Source: Nageia nagi (Eukaryota > Pinophyta). From it: a DNA stretch of 64,000 nt. The translations under genes and the position numbers were made by a program. A model generated the notes under the pieces. That model was not told the DNA's origin and did not search any database. It saw only the letters and a list, made by a program, of their open reading frames with translations. Where the stretch lies: contig JBITNC010000001.1 of NCBI GenBank assembly GCA_050084985.1, positions 139,314,001 to 139,378,000 on the forward strand, given 5' to 3'. Below, piece after piece: positions 26,054-36,555 of the stretch. Position 1 is the stretch's first letter; each line of letters opens with the position of its first letter.

Positions 26054-26630
26054 ATACCCCTTGGTGTGGAGTTTCATCTCTCAGATCATAAATTTTCATG
26101 CCTCTTATCATGAAGTTTTAGCTCCCATATCATCATCCTAGTTTCATGCCCCTTGGCAAAGTCTCAACTCCACCCCTCATTGTAATATGCCTCTTGGTGT
26201 AGATTTTTAGCTCTCATTATATCATACCTCTTCATGCAGAGTTTCATCTCTCACCATATCATGCCCCTTAGCATAGGGTTTTAGCTCTTATTATATCATG
26301 CCTCTTAGTGTAAAGTTTTAGCTCTCATCATATCATGCCTCTTAGCATAGAGTTTCAACTCTCATTATATCATGCCTCTTGGTCCAGAGTTTCAACTCTC
26401 ATCATATCATGCCCCTTGGCACAAAGTTTTAGCTCTCATCATTTCATGCCTCTTGGCACAAAGTCTTAGCTCCCATATGTATATGCTATGAAGTCTAGTT
26501 CTTATATGGCTATAAAATATCACTTGGTGTAAAGTATTAGCTTCTATTATATTATAGTTATGCAAAACTTAGCTCTCATCATATTATATTAGGCCTCTTA
26601 TCACAGAGGTAAGCTCCCATTCTACTACAA
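26054..26630. repeat. 37-bp tandem array in the RE6 3' untranslated region
   Basis: Units of the type CATGCCTCTTGGCATAAAGT + TTTAGCTCTCATCATAT. Anchors at 26186, 26223, 26260, 26297, 26334, 26371, 26408 and 26445 are spaced exactly 37 bp. Looser units (41-48 bp) lie on the left (26054, 26097, 26145) and eroded ones on the right to about 26630. It lies between the end of integrase and the 3' LTR. Confidence 0.88.
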
Positions 26631-26689
26631 TATGCTATTCACTTGTGTTTATCAAAGTTGTCATATGTCATATGTTGTCTTGTTGATAA

Positions 26690-26765
26690 GGTATTGGTAT
26701 GGTCATGTGTGGTCATGTGTTGTCATGTATGGTCATGTGTGGTCATGGTTGTCATGTATTATATT
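26690..26765. repeat. Short GGTCATGTGT-type repeats
   Basis: About seven head-to-tail copies of a 10-bp motif (GGTCATGTGT / TGTCATGTAT). It is next to the 37-bp array and also in the RE6 3' untranslated region. Confidence 0.75.
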
Positions 26766-27066
26766 ATGGTTAGTATCTTATTGTGTCATGTTGTCTCTTT
26801 GTTACTATCTTATGTCATTGGGTCATCAAGCATGTCATCATGTGTTGTTAGTATCATGACAAGGGGCAGATTGAAAAACATCAAGCAAGGAGTTTTCTCA
26901 GCCCATATCTAGCTTTTACAAGATTTGCTATATTACAATTTTTGTTGAAATATTGATTAGTGTTTGTATTAAGCTTATCAATGCTTGCTAATATCTCATT
27001 GCTATGACATCTCGGTTGTACTTTGAATAAAAAATCTCAATGCACCTAGTGATATCAATTTCTCAT

Positions 27067-27426
27067 CCAAAGTGGGGCATATGTTATCACATAAATTTAT
27101 TTATGCATTTAAATAAATACATTTTTTTACACTAATACACACCTAGAATATTTAATGCAATGATATCATTTCTTATCTTGAATATGATCATAATGTCAAT
27201 GTGTATTTTGAATATGGTTATGATATCAATGGTTATCTTGAATATCATTATATATTGTGGGCTAACCCTATTTATGTAGATACATGCCAACATAAGGAGT
27301 AGGTAATATTATTATCTATATAAATAGGGATCTAATAGTAAGTTCACATCAAGGAGATACATGATCCCATATCTAGTCTTGATGATGGTAGTCTTTTAGG
27401 TGTATCTTAACACTGCCATTCAAGGT
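27067..27426 (+). repeat. RE6 polypurine tract and first part of 3' LTR
   Basis: CAAAGTGGGGCATA (27068-27081) is the polypurine tract. The LTR starts TGTTATCACATAAATTT at 27082 and matches 20856 onward until CATTCAAGGT at 27426, where RE7 begins. Confidence 0.82.
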
Positions 27427-27930
27427 TGAGAGAATTGAACTATAATAAGAATAATTAAACTACCAAGATCACTTGAAAGCTCTAAATTAACATCTAACAA
27501 AATCACAAATAAAATAGTCTCACAAAGTAACTTAGTATGTAAAGTGGTTCTTCCAACTAGGAGTACATCCACTAACTAGATCTTTACTTCAATCACAAAT
27601 ACAACTCTCTTATAATCCTCTTACTCTTTTCTCCTAACCACTATCCTATAGCATAAATTTACTCCACAAATTGGTATGTAATCACACAAAGGGAGCCTTC
27701 TATTTATAGGCCAAAATATCTCTTTGGATCACTCTTTTATCCAATGTACAAGAGCATGACATGCACATCCTTTTACCCAAGGGGCATGCTCATGACATGG
27801 AGTGTAGGACAAGTTACATTATCTTATTTACTTAAATAATTAAGGTATCAAATGATACCCTTAAGTATTAGTTAATTTACATAGAATATTTAATACAAAC
27901 CTTTACAATAATGCATTATGCATTCCAACA
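27427..27930 (-). repeat. RE7 left (3') LTR
   Basis: Partner of 35522-36026. On the minus strand it starts TGTTGGAATGCATAATGC, which also starts the LTR of RE10 (61118). Confidence 0.9.
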
Positions 27931-28738
27931 CTTCCCCTTAATACAATATTGGGATAGAGCAAGTAAGAGAGAAGAAGAAGAGAAAGTAAGAGAGTTCTCC
28001 TCCAAATAGATACAACAAAGATGAGAACTTTTTACATATTTGTGAATTAAAAAAGATTTAGTTTGAGATTCACTACTTTGCCAAATACAATCATTAACCA
28101 CAACTAATTTTAATGTACATGAAGTAGTCATCCAACTGGAAGTCATGAAGAGTCTCCAAGAGCCTACATACTTGAGGTAAGTAACTTGCAATCTCAAAGG
28201 AACCTATAATTCATAAGTATCTCAAATAATAAGATCAGTTAGATGCATCATATTCATATCAATAAGGATAGATGAATCATACAAATGCCATCATGAACTG
28301 ATCAATGGTGCACTATAACTCATCATAAAGATGCCATGCCAAAAAACTTATAGTCACTTGCTATATATCAAACATGTGTTGATTATCATTAGAAAATAGA
28401 GCATGCACATATGAGTTACTCACATATGGATTATTGAATAGTACCAAAAGACACATAAGAGTTCCTCACATATGGATAATTAAACAGTGCTAGATTGACC
28501 AAAAATAGAGTATGCACATATGAGTTCCTCACATATGGATAATTGAACAGTGCCAAAATACACATAAAAGTTTCTTACATATGGATAATTAAACAATGCT
28601 AGATTGGCCAATTTGTACAATAAGTTCCTCATGTAGAGCAAATTTACTACAAATGTGTAGAACAAAATCAACATTATACATCATAAAATCCTCCTAGGTG
28701 TGAAGTTGTCATCACAAACATGAATTTCACACAAGAAT

Positions 28739-29335
28739 TCAAACTTCACTCCCCCTTGAGGGCAACTTCACCAACCTAATAGCATCTCTAAGCTTACAAA
28801 ATTGAGCTTTTGGGAGAGGATTGGTAAATAAATCAGCTAAACTCAAGGTTGATGGAAAATACTCCAGGTGTATGATGCCATTAAGAAACTTTTCCTTGAT
28901 AAAATGGGTATGGATTTCCACATGTTTTGTTCTCTGATGGAACACTAGATTTTTAACCAAAAAAATAGTCGATTGATTATCTAAAGATATCAAAGATGAG
29001 CCACCTTGCTCATACCTAATTTCTTCTAAAATATGCCTTAACCAAATGGCTTTTTGAGTTGCAATAGACATGGCATGATATTTAACTTCTATGGTGGAAA
29101 GAGAAATAGTAGGTTACTTCTTAGAAGCCCAAGAGATAGCACCTAAACCAATGCTAAACACATACATAAAGGTTGACTTCCTATCATATTTATCTCCCCT
29201 ATAGTCAAAATTTGAGAATCTAGAAAGAGCAAATGAGGACAACTTGGAATACTTGAGTGCAAAATCCTTAGTCCTTGCAACATACCTCAAGATTTGTTTA
29301 ACAGCATTGAGATGTTCAAAATAAGGTTTTTGCAT
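28739..29335 (-). pseudogene. RE7 RNase H domain
   Basis: Minus-strand HLNAVKQILRYVARTKDFAL, then DRKSTFMYVFSIGLGAISWASKK, then after a break KHVEIHTHFIKEKFLNG and LADLFTNPLPKAQF. These are the copia RNase H signatures up to the polyprotein C-terminus. At least one stop, at about 29112, interrupts it. Confidence 0.85.
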
Positions 29336-29515
29336 GAATTATGCCATTAGATTCACTGCAAAGGTAATATCTAGCCTGGATATAGTCAAATACAAAAGAC
29401 TAACAATTAATTACCTATAAGTTGTAGCATCAACTAACTAAGAGTTGGAGCTTAGAGAAATAATGATTCTAGGAGAGATTGGGATTGCAGTATATCTACA
29501 CTCCATACCAAATTT

Positions 29516-30394
29516 CTATAAGATATCTAATATATACTTAGATTGACTAAGGTAAGTACAATATTTGTATTGATACACTTGCATTCCAAGATAGTAGTGT
29601 AAGAGACCAAAATCAATCATTTCAAACATTGCCTTAAGTTTGGATATGCACTCTTGAATAATTTCATCATTATTCCTAGTAATCAAAAGATCATTCACAT
29701 AAAAGAGAATCAAGACCACATCTTTTCCTTGATTGAGCACATATAGATTACAGTTATAAAAATACTTGAAGAATCTAATGTCTGCAAAGTACCTTGAAAT
29801 CCTTCTATACTGAGCTCAAAGTGCTTGCTTAAGTCCATATAATAACATCTTTAGCTTACACACAAAGAACTCTTTGCCTTCCACAATAAACCCTTCTAGT
29901 TGATTCATGAAGATTTCTACATCTAAGTCACCATTGAGAAATGCACTCTTGACATTAAGTTGAAAAAAATTCCATTCTTGAGCTACAAAAAGAGCAAGTA
30001 TAACTCTCACAGTAGGCATCTTTACCATGAGAGCAAAGGTTTCCTCATAATCTACACCATACTTCTTAGCAAAATCTTTAGCTACCAAACTTACCTTGTA
30101 TTTATCAATATCTCCTACTCAATTTAACTTGACCTTATATATCCACTTATTTCCAATTATATTCTTTTCATTGAGATAAGGAACCAAGTCCCAAGTTTTA
30201 TTTTTCATAAGTGCCTCATACTCCACTTTCATGGCTTCCATCCAACACTCATGCTTAGAAGCTTCTTTGAAAGTTGAGGGCTCATGCTTGTTATCAATAT
30301 TGGAAATTAAGGATTTGTTTAAGGTCATGCTCTTTGTTACCCTTTCTATTAGATAATTTTGTTCTTGAGGTGACTTGTCTATATCAATATCCAA
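29516..30394 (-). pseudogene. RE7 reverse transcriptase
   Basis: Minus-strand order: HECWMEAMKVEYEALMKNKT and NKWIYKVKLN (30394-30119), then VDYEETFALMVKMPTVRVIL, QLNVKSAFLNGDL and KLKMLLYGLKQA (30088-29816), then LILFYVNDLLITRN and FGLLHYYLGMQV (29740-29516). The catalytic YVDD reads YVND, which would inactivate the enzyme. Three frames are separated by stops or shifts. The RT would copy element RNA into DNA in cytoplasmic particles. Confidence 0.87.
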
Positions 30395-30535
30395 CCATCT
30401 AGGAGCAACTGAAGAGTCCTCTAGACCATCAACATCCTCGTTAGAAGTAGATTCTTCAAGAAGTTCATTGAACTTTACATCCCTTGAAATGAATATTGCT
30501 TTATAGGATAGAGAGTAGAGCTTGTAACCTCTATG

Positions 30536-31300
30536 CTAACTATAATAACCCATAAAGATGCATTTTTTAGCTCTTTTATCCAACTTCTTCTTTTTTTCAA
30601 AAATAATGTAGGATAATGCTTTACAACCAAATACACTAAGGTGAGAGATGTTAGGTTTTCTTCCTAACCATGCATTAAAAGGAGTTTTACTTTGAACAAC
30701 TTTCATGAGATACCTATTCAAGATGTAAATAGCAGTGCTCATAGCTTCACCCCACAAGAATTTAGGAAGATTACCCAACATGCATCTAGCCATCTCCACA
30801 ATTATTCTATTTTTTTGTTTGGCAATACTGTTCTGTTGAAGAGTGTATGGAATTGTAAACTACCTTTTGATTCCATACTTAGCACAATAGTTATTGAACT
30901 CATTACTATTATATTCTCCCCCATTATCTAATCTTAACATCTTGATTTTAAGGTTAGTTTGATTCTCAACAAAGGTCTTAAAAACCTTAAAACTTTTAAA
31001 TGTTTGATCTTTGTGCTCAAGTAGATACCCAAAGGTCATCCTACTAAAGTCATTAATGAAGGTCAAGATGTAAGATGCTCCTCCAAGTGACTTAGTCAAA
31101 AACAAATCCATCAAATCTGAATGCACAAGTTGAAAAGTTTGAGATATTCTTATTGTCTTATCTTTTTCAAACTTTTGTTTATGCATCTTTTCAAGAATGC
31201 ACTTCTTGCATAGACCAACTGAAGGAGAAATTAAAGGCAAACCTTCCATAAGTTCTTAGTCTTTCATGAATTGAATACTTTTGTGGTTAAGGTACCCTAA
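30536..31300 (-). pseudogene. RE7 integrase
   Basis: The HHCC finger remnant (LCKKCILEKMHKQKF) is followed by the core: LVHSDLMDLF (first Asp), ILTFINDFSRM (second-strand motif), LRLDNGGEYNSNEF (second Asp and catalytic Glu region). It continues at 30799-30536 with NLPKFLWGEAMSTAIYILNR and VFGCKAL. A stop between 30860 and 30840 splits it. Lies between protease and RT, which identifies the element as copia rather than gypsy. Confidence 0.87.
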
Positions 31301-31432
31301 ATGATGGTGCCAAAGATTGCCTTTAGAACACACACTAGAAGTAAGACACAACTTTGATGGAACTTGATCCATAATGTAGAGGTTATCTTTCACTGATGCT
31401 TTAACCAAAGTGGTAAGTCCTTTCTTAATGCA

Positions 31433-32507
31433 CTAAGATTGAGAGTTGAACTTAAAATAGTACCTTTTTCTAGCAATTTGGATCACGTAGAGAAGGTTCA
31501 TCCTTAACTTAGGAACATAAAGATAATTTTCAAGAACCTTTCCATGAATTTGCACACTCCCAATTCCTTGAACTTCAAGGGTAGAGTTATCACCTATCAC
31601 AACTGCATCTTTATTATACTTGTGAAAGTTCTTAAATTTTTTCTTTTCAAAGCATAGGTGATTAGTGCAACTAGAGTCAACAATCCATTTAGATGAAAAA
31701 ATGTGAGATAAGGAGTAGAGCATTGCAGCAAAACTAGCATGAATATTTTTCTTTGCTTTGTAGTTCTTTACATTTCTATTACCTTTGTTCTTTTCCTCTC
31801 TTTTCTTTTTGTAGTAATCAATTTCTTTATGACTTTGAATGCTATAATAGTTACAATTTCTATCAAACTTTTTCTTAGGATAAGAAGTGTTTGCTTTACC
31901 TTTTCCATCTCTTTTCTTGAAATGATTATTATTATCGTTGTTCTTGCTATTGTGGTTTCTATTGTTCATGTTGCTATTATAGCCATTACCTCTTTTCTCA
32001 ACCCTTTTAGAGGAAGAAGGATAATATTTATTTTAATGGTTGAAGTTCTTTTTGAAAGAAGTTTTTATTGCTCCAAAAGCAACATTATTATCCTTAGGAG
32101 AAGAATTTAATCTTTTATTGTTAAGGGTTTTCTCATGCTTCAATATAGATAGACACATTTTCATTTTTCCTTTGACAAGATTGAAGTAACTTTTGGAGTA
32201 TGGTAAATCTTCTTGAAAAGTTTAAACCAAGGTAGATTTAATTTAGCTTATCTCATGCTTTTTTTATCGATGTTGAAGAGGAAATCATTAAGAGCACATC
32301 ATCTAAAATTGCACAGTAAATCATGGAGGTTGCCAACTAATTTTTTGTATTGTAAGCCTCTAGTGCCTTCTCATTTGTAGGAGGTACAAAGTTCTCATTC
32401 ACTATTTGCCAAAGCCTTCTTATCTATAATTTGGCTCTCATTTGAAGTTCCTAAATCCCATAGTTGGAACCATCAAGAATGTGTTTGGGTAAAAAGAATT
32501 CTCTCAT
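31433..32507 (-). pseudogene. RE7 gag and protease
   Basis: Gag begins at the ATG on 32507 and matches RE10 gag (HILDGSNYG, LWQIVNENFVPPTNEKALEA). A stop at the Trp codon after NYG is shared in position with RE10. The zinc knuckle is decayed (CNYYSIQSHKEIDY: two of three Cys lost, His kept). The protease active site reads IVDSSCTNHLC, where DSG is expected, followed by LYVPKLRMNLLYV. 178 codons (31969-31433) remain open. Confidence 0.82.
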
Positions 32508-33359
32508 TTGCTACACAAAAATATGAAATAATAAGCATATGTTTTCAATAAATAAAATGTTAAGTTTTAACCAAGTAAATAATACATGTTACATTTAACA
32601 CTAAATACATGCTTGATTTGATTCACAAGTGCAAATGTTTTACAATTTAGATAATAAACCATGTACCCAAATACATTTATCATCTTAAGAATCGTAGATG
32701 TAGAGTGATATTATTGAGGCTTATTTTTTTATCTAAAATTAAGCCTTCACCTAGATGCCCACATAAGAGGAGCCAAAGTACTACTAATCCTCAACCAGTT
32801 CTTCTTGGGTAGCAATATACTCTCATAAGAATAAGTACTAGCTATTTTCTAAGGTTCCAATGTTTATTGGATCAACCAAATTATTAATCTTGATTAGGTT
32901 TCAAGTTATCCTCCTAGGTTATCAAGATAATCCTTGAATAAATGTGCAGATATGTGGTATCACTACACACATACCTATCCATATATTGGAGTTAAATTTA
33001 GACCAATAGAGGAATTAGGGGCAATTACTAAGTACAAACTTTTCACCACTTGGATCATCAAACTTAAAGGCTCCAATTTACTTTTCCTCACATCATGGCT
33101 CCCCAAACAAGTCATGTTATAGAATGTATGTGAGGATGTGTTCATTTTAGGGGTTTGCTCATATCAATGTTTACATTTTGTTTGCATAAGCAAATATATC
33201 AAAGTGCAAAACATGAAGTAAAAGAGCATAAGTTAAAACATCATCCATGCAAAAATTTGAAACCTAAGTGTCCAATGGGTTTTGTTTACCAACACTTAAA
33301 GGAAATTTTTACATTATCACTTATTTTGCACAATTCCATTCTATTCTTTGCATAAGGAT

Positions 33360-33900
33360 AAATACTCAACATGCATTCTTAAGTCATAAGCATGCATCTT
33401 AAAAAAATTTAAATCCTTGAGCATGCATTAAAAAATTATGCTTTAACCATTAAGCAAAAAAATGCATTATTCACATAGCTTTAAAAATTTAAGTAATCAT
33501 GCACCATTCTAATAAATTAAGTAAGAAGTATGCATTATCTAACTTAAGGATTAAGTAGGAAGCATGCATCAATCCATAATTTAAAAACTTAAGTAAGCAT
33601 GCATTATAAAATAAGTAGTATGCATCATTAGTCTTAAAAAAATTAAGTACTAAGCATGCATTGTTTATCATAAGAACTAGTCTATTCATAAAAAGCATAA
33701 ATATGCAATATTTTCAAAAATTTGAAGATATTTCAAAATACACCATGCATTATTCCCATATCTTGCATAAGAAAGTAAAATGCATTATAACTTAAGTAAT
33801 AATCATGCACTACTTCAACTTAAAATTTAAGTTCTAGGTATGCATTATTAGCTTAAAAAAGTAAGTTTTAAGCATGTCTTATTAACTTAAAAAAATTGAA
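33360..33900. repeat. ATGCAT-centred quasi-periodic repeats
   Basis: About sixteen copies of a motif like AAGTAAGCATGCATTAT + ACTTAAAAAATT. ATGCAT-type cores lie near 33371, 33392, 33423, 33462, 33500, 33530, 33564, 33599, 33620, 33656, 33702, 33745, 33780, 33805, 33840 and 33873. The spacing is 21-46 bp and typically about 35. Confidence 0.8.
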
Positions 33901-34394
33901 GTCCCTAAAAATTTTAAAGTAAAGGAATTTCACAAAAAATTTCCCCCTCCTTTTACTGTAAAAAATAACTCTTAAAAATATTTGTATGCTAAGAAACTTA
34001 TCTTTTGAAAAAAAATTATTTTACCTTCATAAAAGGTTGTAATTAAAAAACTACTTCAAGTCAATAAATTAAACAAGCCATCATTACTTAACCACAAAAC
34101 TAAATGAAAGGAGAAATCTAAGTCCACACTCCACTTCATGCATTTAAAATGATAGACTAAGTCCACACTCCATTTGAATACACCCACCAAATTTAATGCT
34201 TTTATGCATTTTTACTCCATGCATAGCAAGTCATGATGGAAAAAGTAAACTTACTTGTAAGACTGTAAAAAAATTATTACACAAAAAAAATTAATTCATC
34301 TACCAAAGAAGCAAATTAGTAGATGAAGAAAGAAAAAAAATAGAGGAAACAAAGCTTCAAAAAAGGCCACTCATGGAGGATTACCATGAGCATA

Positions 34395-34825
34395 GGAGAG
34401 GTAGTGGTGGCTAGTAGCTAGCGAGGCAATGATGGCTGGTGGCTGGTGAGGCAATGGTGGCTGAGAGCCATAAGGTGGTGGTGGCTAATGGGGGGTGCTT
34501 GGAGGCTGTCAAGTGGTAGTGGTCACCTAGGTGGTAGGTCACCATTAATGGTAGGCTACGACTACAGTAGGGCTACCAACATGATGGGGGCTACGATGGT
34601 AGGCCACTAGTGATGACAAGCCACAACTACAGTAGGGCCACCACCTCAGTAGGGACTATGATGATAGGCTACCAACGATGGTAGGCCATGACTATGGTAG
34701 GGATACCAACATGGTGGGCCATGGCGATAGGTTGCAATTGTAGTAGGGTCATTAGTGTGATAGGGCTACCAATGTGATGGGCTACAGTGATAGGTCATGA
34801 TTATGGCAAGGCCATTAGGGTGATT
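34395..34825. repeat. GC-rich minisatellite in RE7 leader
   Basis: A run rich in GG and GTGG in a strongly AT-rich region. The distal part repeats ACTACAGTAGGGCTACCAAC-like blocks (near 34561, 34627, 34690, 34737 and 34800), roughly 47-66 bp apart. The proximal part repeats GGTGGCTGGTGAGGCAATG-like blocks. Confidence 0.75.
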
Positions 34826-35132
34826 TTTTTTAAATATATGAATCTACCTTTCTTTTTTTTGTAAAGAGTTTTTGTTAAAAAAAAGATAGATTCAGAAAAA
34901 AAGAACAAATTCATAAGAAAAATATTCCCTCCTTTTATATATATATATATATTTAGCTAAGAAAAAAAATGTGAAAAAAAGGATAGTAAAATATTATACA
35001 CTATCCTCTTATGTAGGTAACAAATAATGATTTGCTTTTTTTTTTTTAAATAAAACTATATGTAAAGATAAACTTATAAGCAATTTAAAAAAAAATTGAT
35101 ACCTACCTCTTCTATTCAATAATAAATGGCCA

Positions 35133-35138
35133 ATATAT

Positions 35139-35202
<64 letters not shown>
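35133..35202. repeat. (AT)n microsatellite
   Basis: About 70 bp of nearly pure TA dinucleotides; a shorter one lies at 34937-34955. A minus-strand open frame across it is a product of the repeat, not a gene. Confidence 0.97.
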
Positions 35203-35203
<1 letters not shown>

Positions 35204-35450
35204 CAAATTTATATACTAATCTCTTTAATAGAAAATTATCAACATGCTCACTAGAGGTTAGTATAACTAAAAGCATTATATTTCTATTTTTAGCCTTTTT
35301 TTTTCAAAATAAATTAACCAACACATAACTTAAGATATGTTAGTATCATTAGTGACATAAGCTAAAAATCAAAAATGAAGAAAATTATATAAAGAAGGTT
35401 ATACCTTCTCTTGAATTTACCTCACCAAGACCTTAAAATTGAAGGAATAA

Positions 35451-35521
35451 GAGCTTCCACACCAAGAAGAAGAGCTTTCACACTAAGAAGAAGAGCTTCC
35501 ACACCAAGATCTGATACCAAA
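35451..35521 (-). promoter_or_regulatory. RE7 primer-binding site with 21-bp repeats beside it
   Basis: GATCTGATACCA at 35508-35519 is the plus-strand image of an initiator-Met primer site (10 of 12). On its gag side GAGCTTCCACACCAAGAAGAA recurs three times at 21-bp spacing (35451, 35472, 35493). Confidence 0.8.
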
Positions 35522-36026
35522 TGAGAGAATTGAACTATAATAAGAACAATATTAAACTACCAAGATCACTTGAAAGCTCTCAATTCACATCTAACAAATT
35601 CACAAATAAGACAATCTCACAAAGTAACTCAAGATGTAAAGTAGTTCCTCCAACTAAGAGTACATCCACTAACTAGATCTTTACTTCAATCACAAATACA
35701 ACTCTCTTACAATCCTCCTACTCTTTTCTCCTAATCACTATCCTATAGCATAAATTTACTTCAAAAAGTGGTATGTAATCACAAAGAGGAGCCTTATATT
35801 TATAGGCCAAAATCCCTCTTTGGATCACCCTTTTATCCAATGTATAAAAGCATAACATGCACATCCTTTTACCTAAGGGGCATGCTCATGACATGGAGTG
35901 TAAGACAAGTTACATTATTTTATTCACTCAAATACTTAAGGTATCAAATGATACCTTTAAGTATTAGTGAATTTACATAAAATATTTAATACAAACCTTT
36001 ACAATAATGCATTATACATTCCAACA
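35522..36026 (-). repeat. RE7 right (5') LTR
   Basis: Partner of 27427-27930. On the minus strand it would carry the promoter of the element. Confidence 0.9.
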
Positions 36027-36510
36027 ATGGTTGGGTTTGTGTACTTCTTTATGCAAGTGTCATGATGATTGGTATCTTATCTAAGTATCAAATTGAGATA
36101 ATTGAGAGTTTGTGTGGAGGCATAGAGTCAATTTAGAATATACTATAGTCTAACGAAGACCATTAGCACTCCTTTGTAGATGAAATAAACTACCAATTCT
36201 CCTTTTGAGCATGAAATAGACCACTTGTAGCCCTCTCTTTGGATTACCTTGCTCCACAACTTTGGGTGTAGACTCTATTATTTGTTGAGGCTTCATCACT
36301 ATCTTCCATTCATCAATATCAGGTACATTCCATGAGGTAAGTATACAAACTCAATCTTGTTTAGTGATGTCATTTCGATTCTAGTTATTCATTATCTTCT
36401 ATATTAGCTTTTCTTGTTATAAATTGCTATTTGTTAGCTTATAATTACAAATATCCTTCAAAACTGTAGGTATTCATTTATTTGCATTCCCAAATTTTTA
36501 TTTATAAATA
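36027..36510 (+). repeat. RE6 3' LTR, second part
   Basis: Resumes at ATGGTTGGGTTTGTG and matches 21200-21679 of the 5' LTR. It ends TTTATAAATA and is followed by the AATAT duplication and the last 40 bp of the RE4 LTR (36516-36555). Confidence 0.85.
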
Positions 36511-36555
36511 AATATAATAATAACTACACCTAGGGTGGACCAAAATTAAGTATCA

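Larger units (their letters stand above)
32508..35506 (-). other. RE7 long leader between primer site and gag
   Basis: Three kilobases with no retroviral motif. From the gag side: about 850 bp that also occurs in RE10 (for example AAGGATTATCTTGATAACCT, reverse strand of 32920-32939), the ATGCAT-rich repeats (33360-33900), a stretch without features (33900-34380), the GC-rich repeats (34395-34825), and T-rich (minus strand) DNA with an AT microsatellite (34830-35200). Its counterpart in RE10 is 2.15 kb, so a long leader is a family trait. Confidence 0.7.
27427..36026 (-). mobile_element. RE7, Ty1/copia element inserted in the RE6 3' LTR
   Basis: LTRs 27427-27930 (504 bp) and 35522-36026 (505 bp), both TGAGAGAATTGAAC...ATTCCAACA on the plus strand, match at roughly nine positions in ten. 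Target duplication: AAGGT (27422-27426) and ATGGT (36027-36031), one mismatch. The uninterrupted site is preserved in the RE6 5' LTR. Primer site GATCTGATACCA lies inside the right LTR and a purine tract (minus-strand image of CTTCCCCTTAA) at 27931. On the minus strand: 3.0-kb leader, gag from 32507, then protease, integrase, RT and RNase H to 28739, the copia order. Confidence 0.9.
20856..36510 (+). mobile_element. RE6, Tat-like Ty3/gypsy inserted in RE4
   Basis: The 5' LTR is 20856-21679 (824 bp). The 3' LTR is 27082-27426 continued at 36027-36510 (829 bp), split by RE7. The 5-bp duplication AATAT (20851-20855 and 36511-36515) is perfect. The interior reads gag, protease, RT and integrase on the plus strand. 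The RNase H and integrase zinc-finger part is deleted. A 37-bp tandem array fills the 3' untranslated region. RT and integrase strings (for example ACLKDDIPLP, LSFMDGFLGYN, INARHLKKY) are typical of the Tat lineage. About 7.05 kb without RE7. Confidence 0.85.
11681..36555 (-). mobile_element. RE4, gag-only LTR element inserted in the RE3 5' LTR
   Basis: LTRs at 11681-12487 (807 bp) and 20090-20855 plus 36516-36555 (806 bp after removing RE6 and one copy of its AATAT target duplication). The inner edge of the left LTR is followed by ACCCCCCTTTG (12493-12505), which is a polypurine tract on the minus strand. The RE4-specific interior (12488-15190 and 19146-20089) holds a Tat-like gag fragment and no pol. 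It hosts two later insertions: RE5 in its interior and RE6 in its right LTR. Confidence 0.75.

Noticed and set aside
26054-26630. CRISPR-like array (37-bp repeats)
   Set aside because: Units are contiguous without unique spacers and the locus is a plant retrotransposon; it is a simple tandem repeat.
26632-26912. Val/Cys/Ser-rich plus-strand frames
   Set aside because: Product of the GGTCATGTGT short repeat; two overlapping frames of similar composition are a repeat artefact.
31739-32110. Hydrophobic plus-strand frame of 123 codons
   Set aside because: Antisense to RE7 gag/zinc-knuckle coding; the Lys/Asn-rich sense strand gives a Phe/Ile/Val-rich antisense.
35009-35206. Tyr-Ile-rich minus-strand frame
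   Set aside because: It is a translation of the (AT)n microsatellite.
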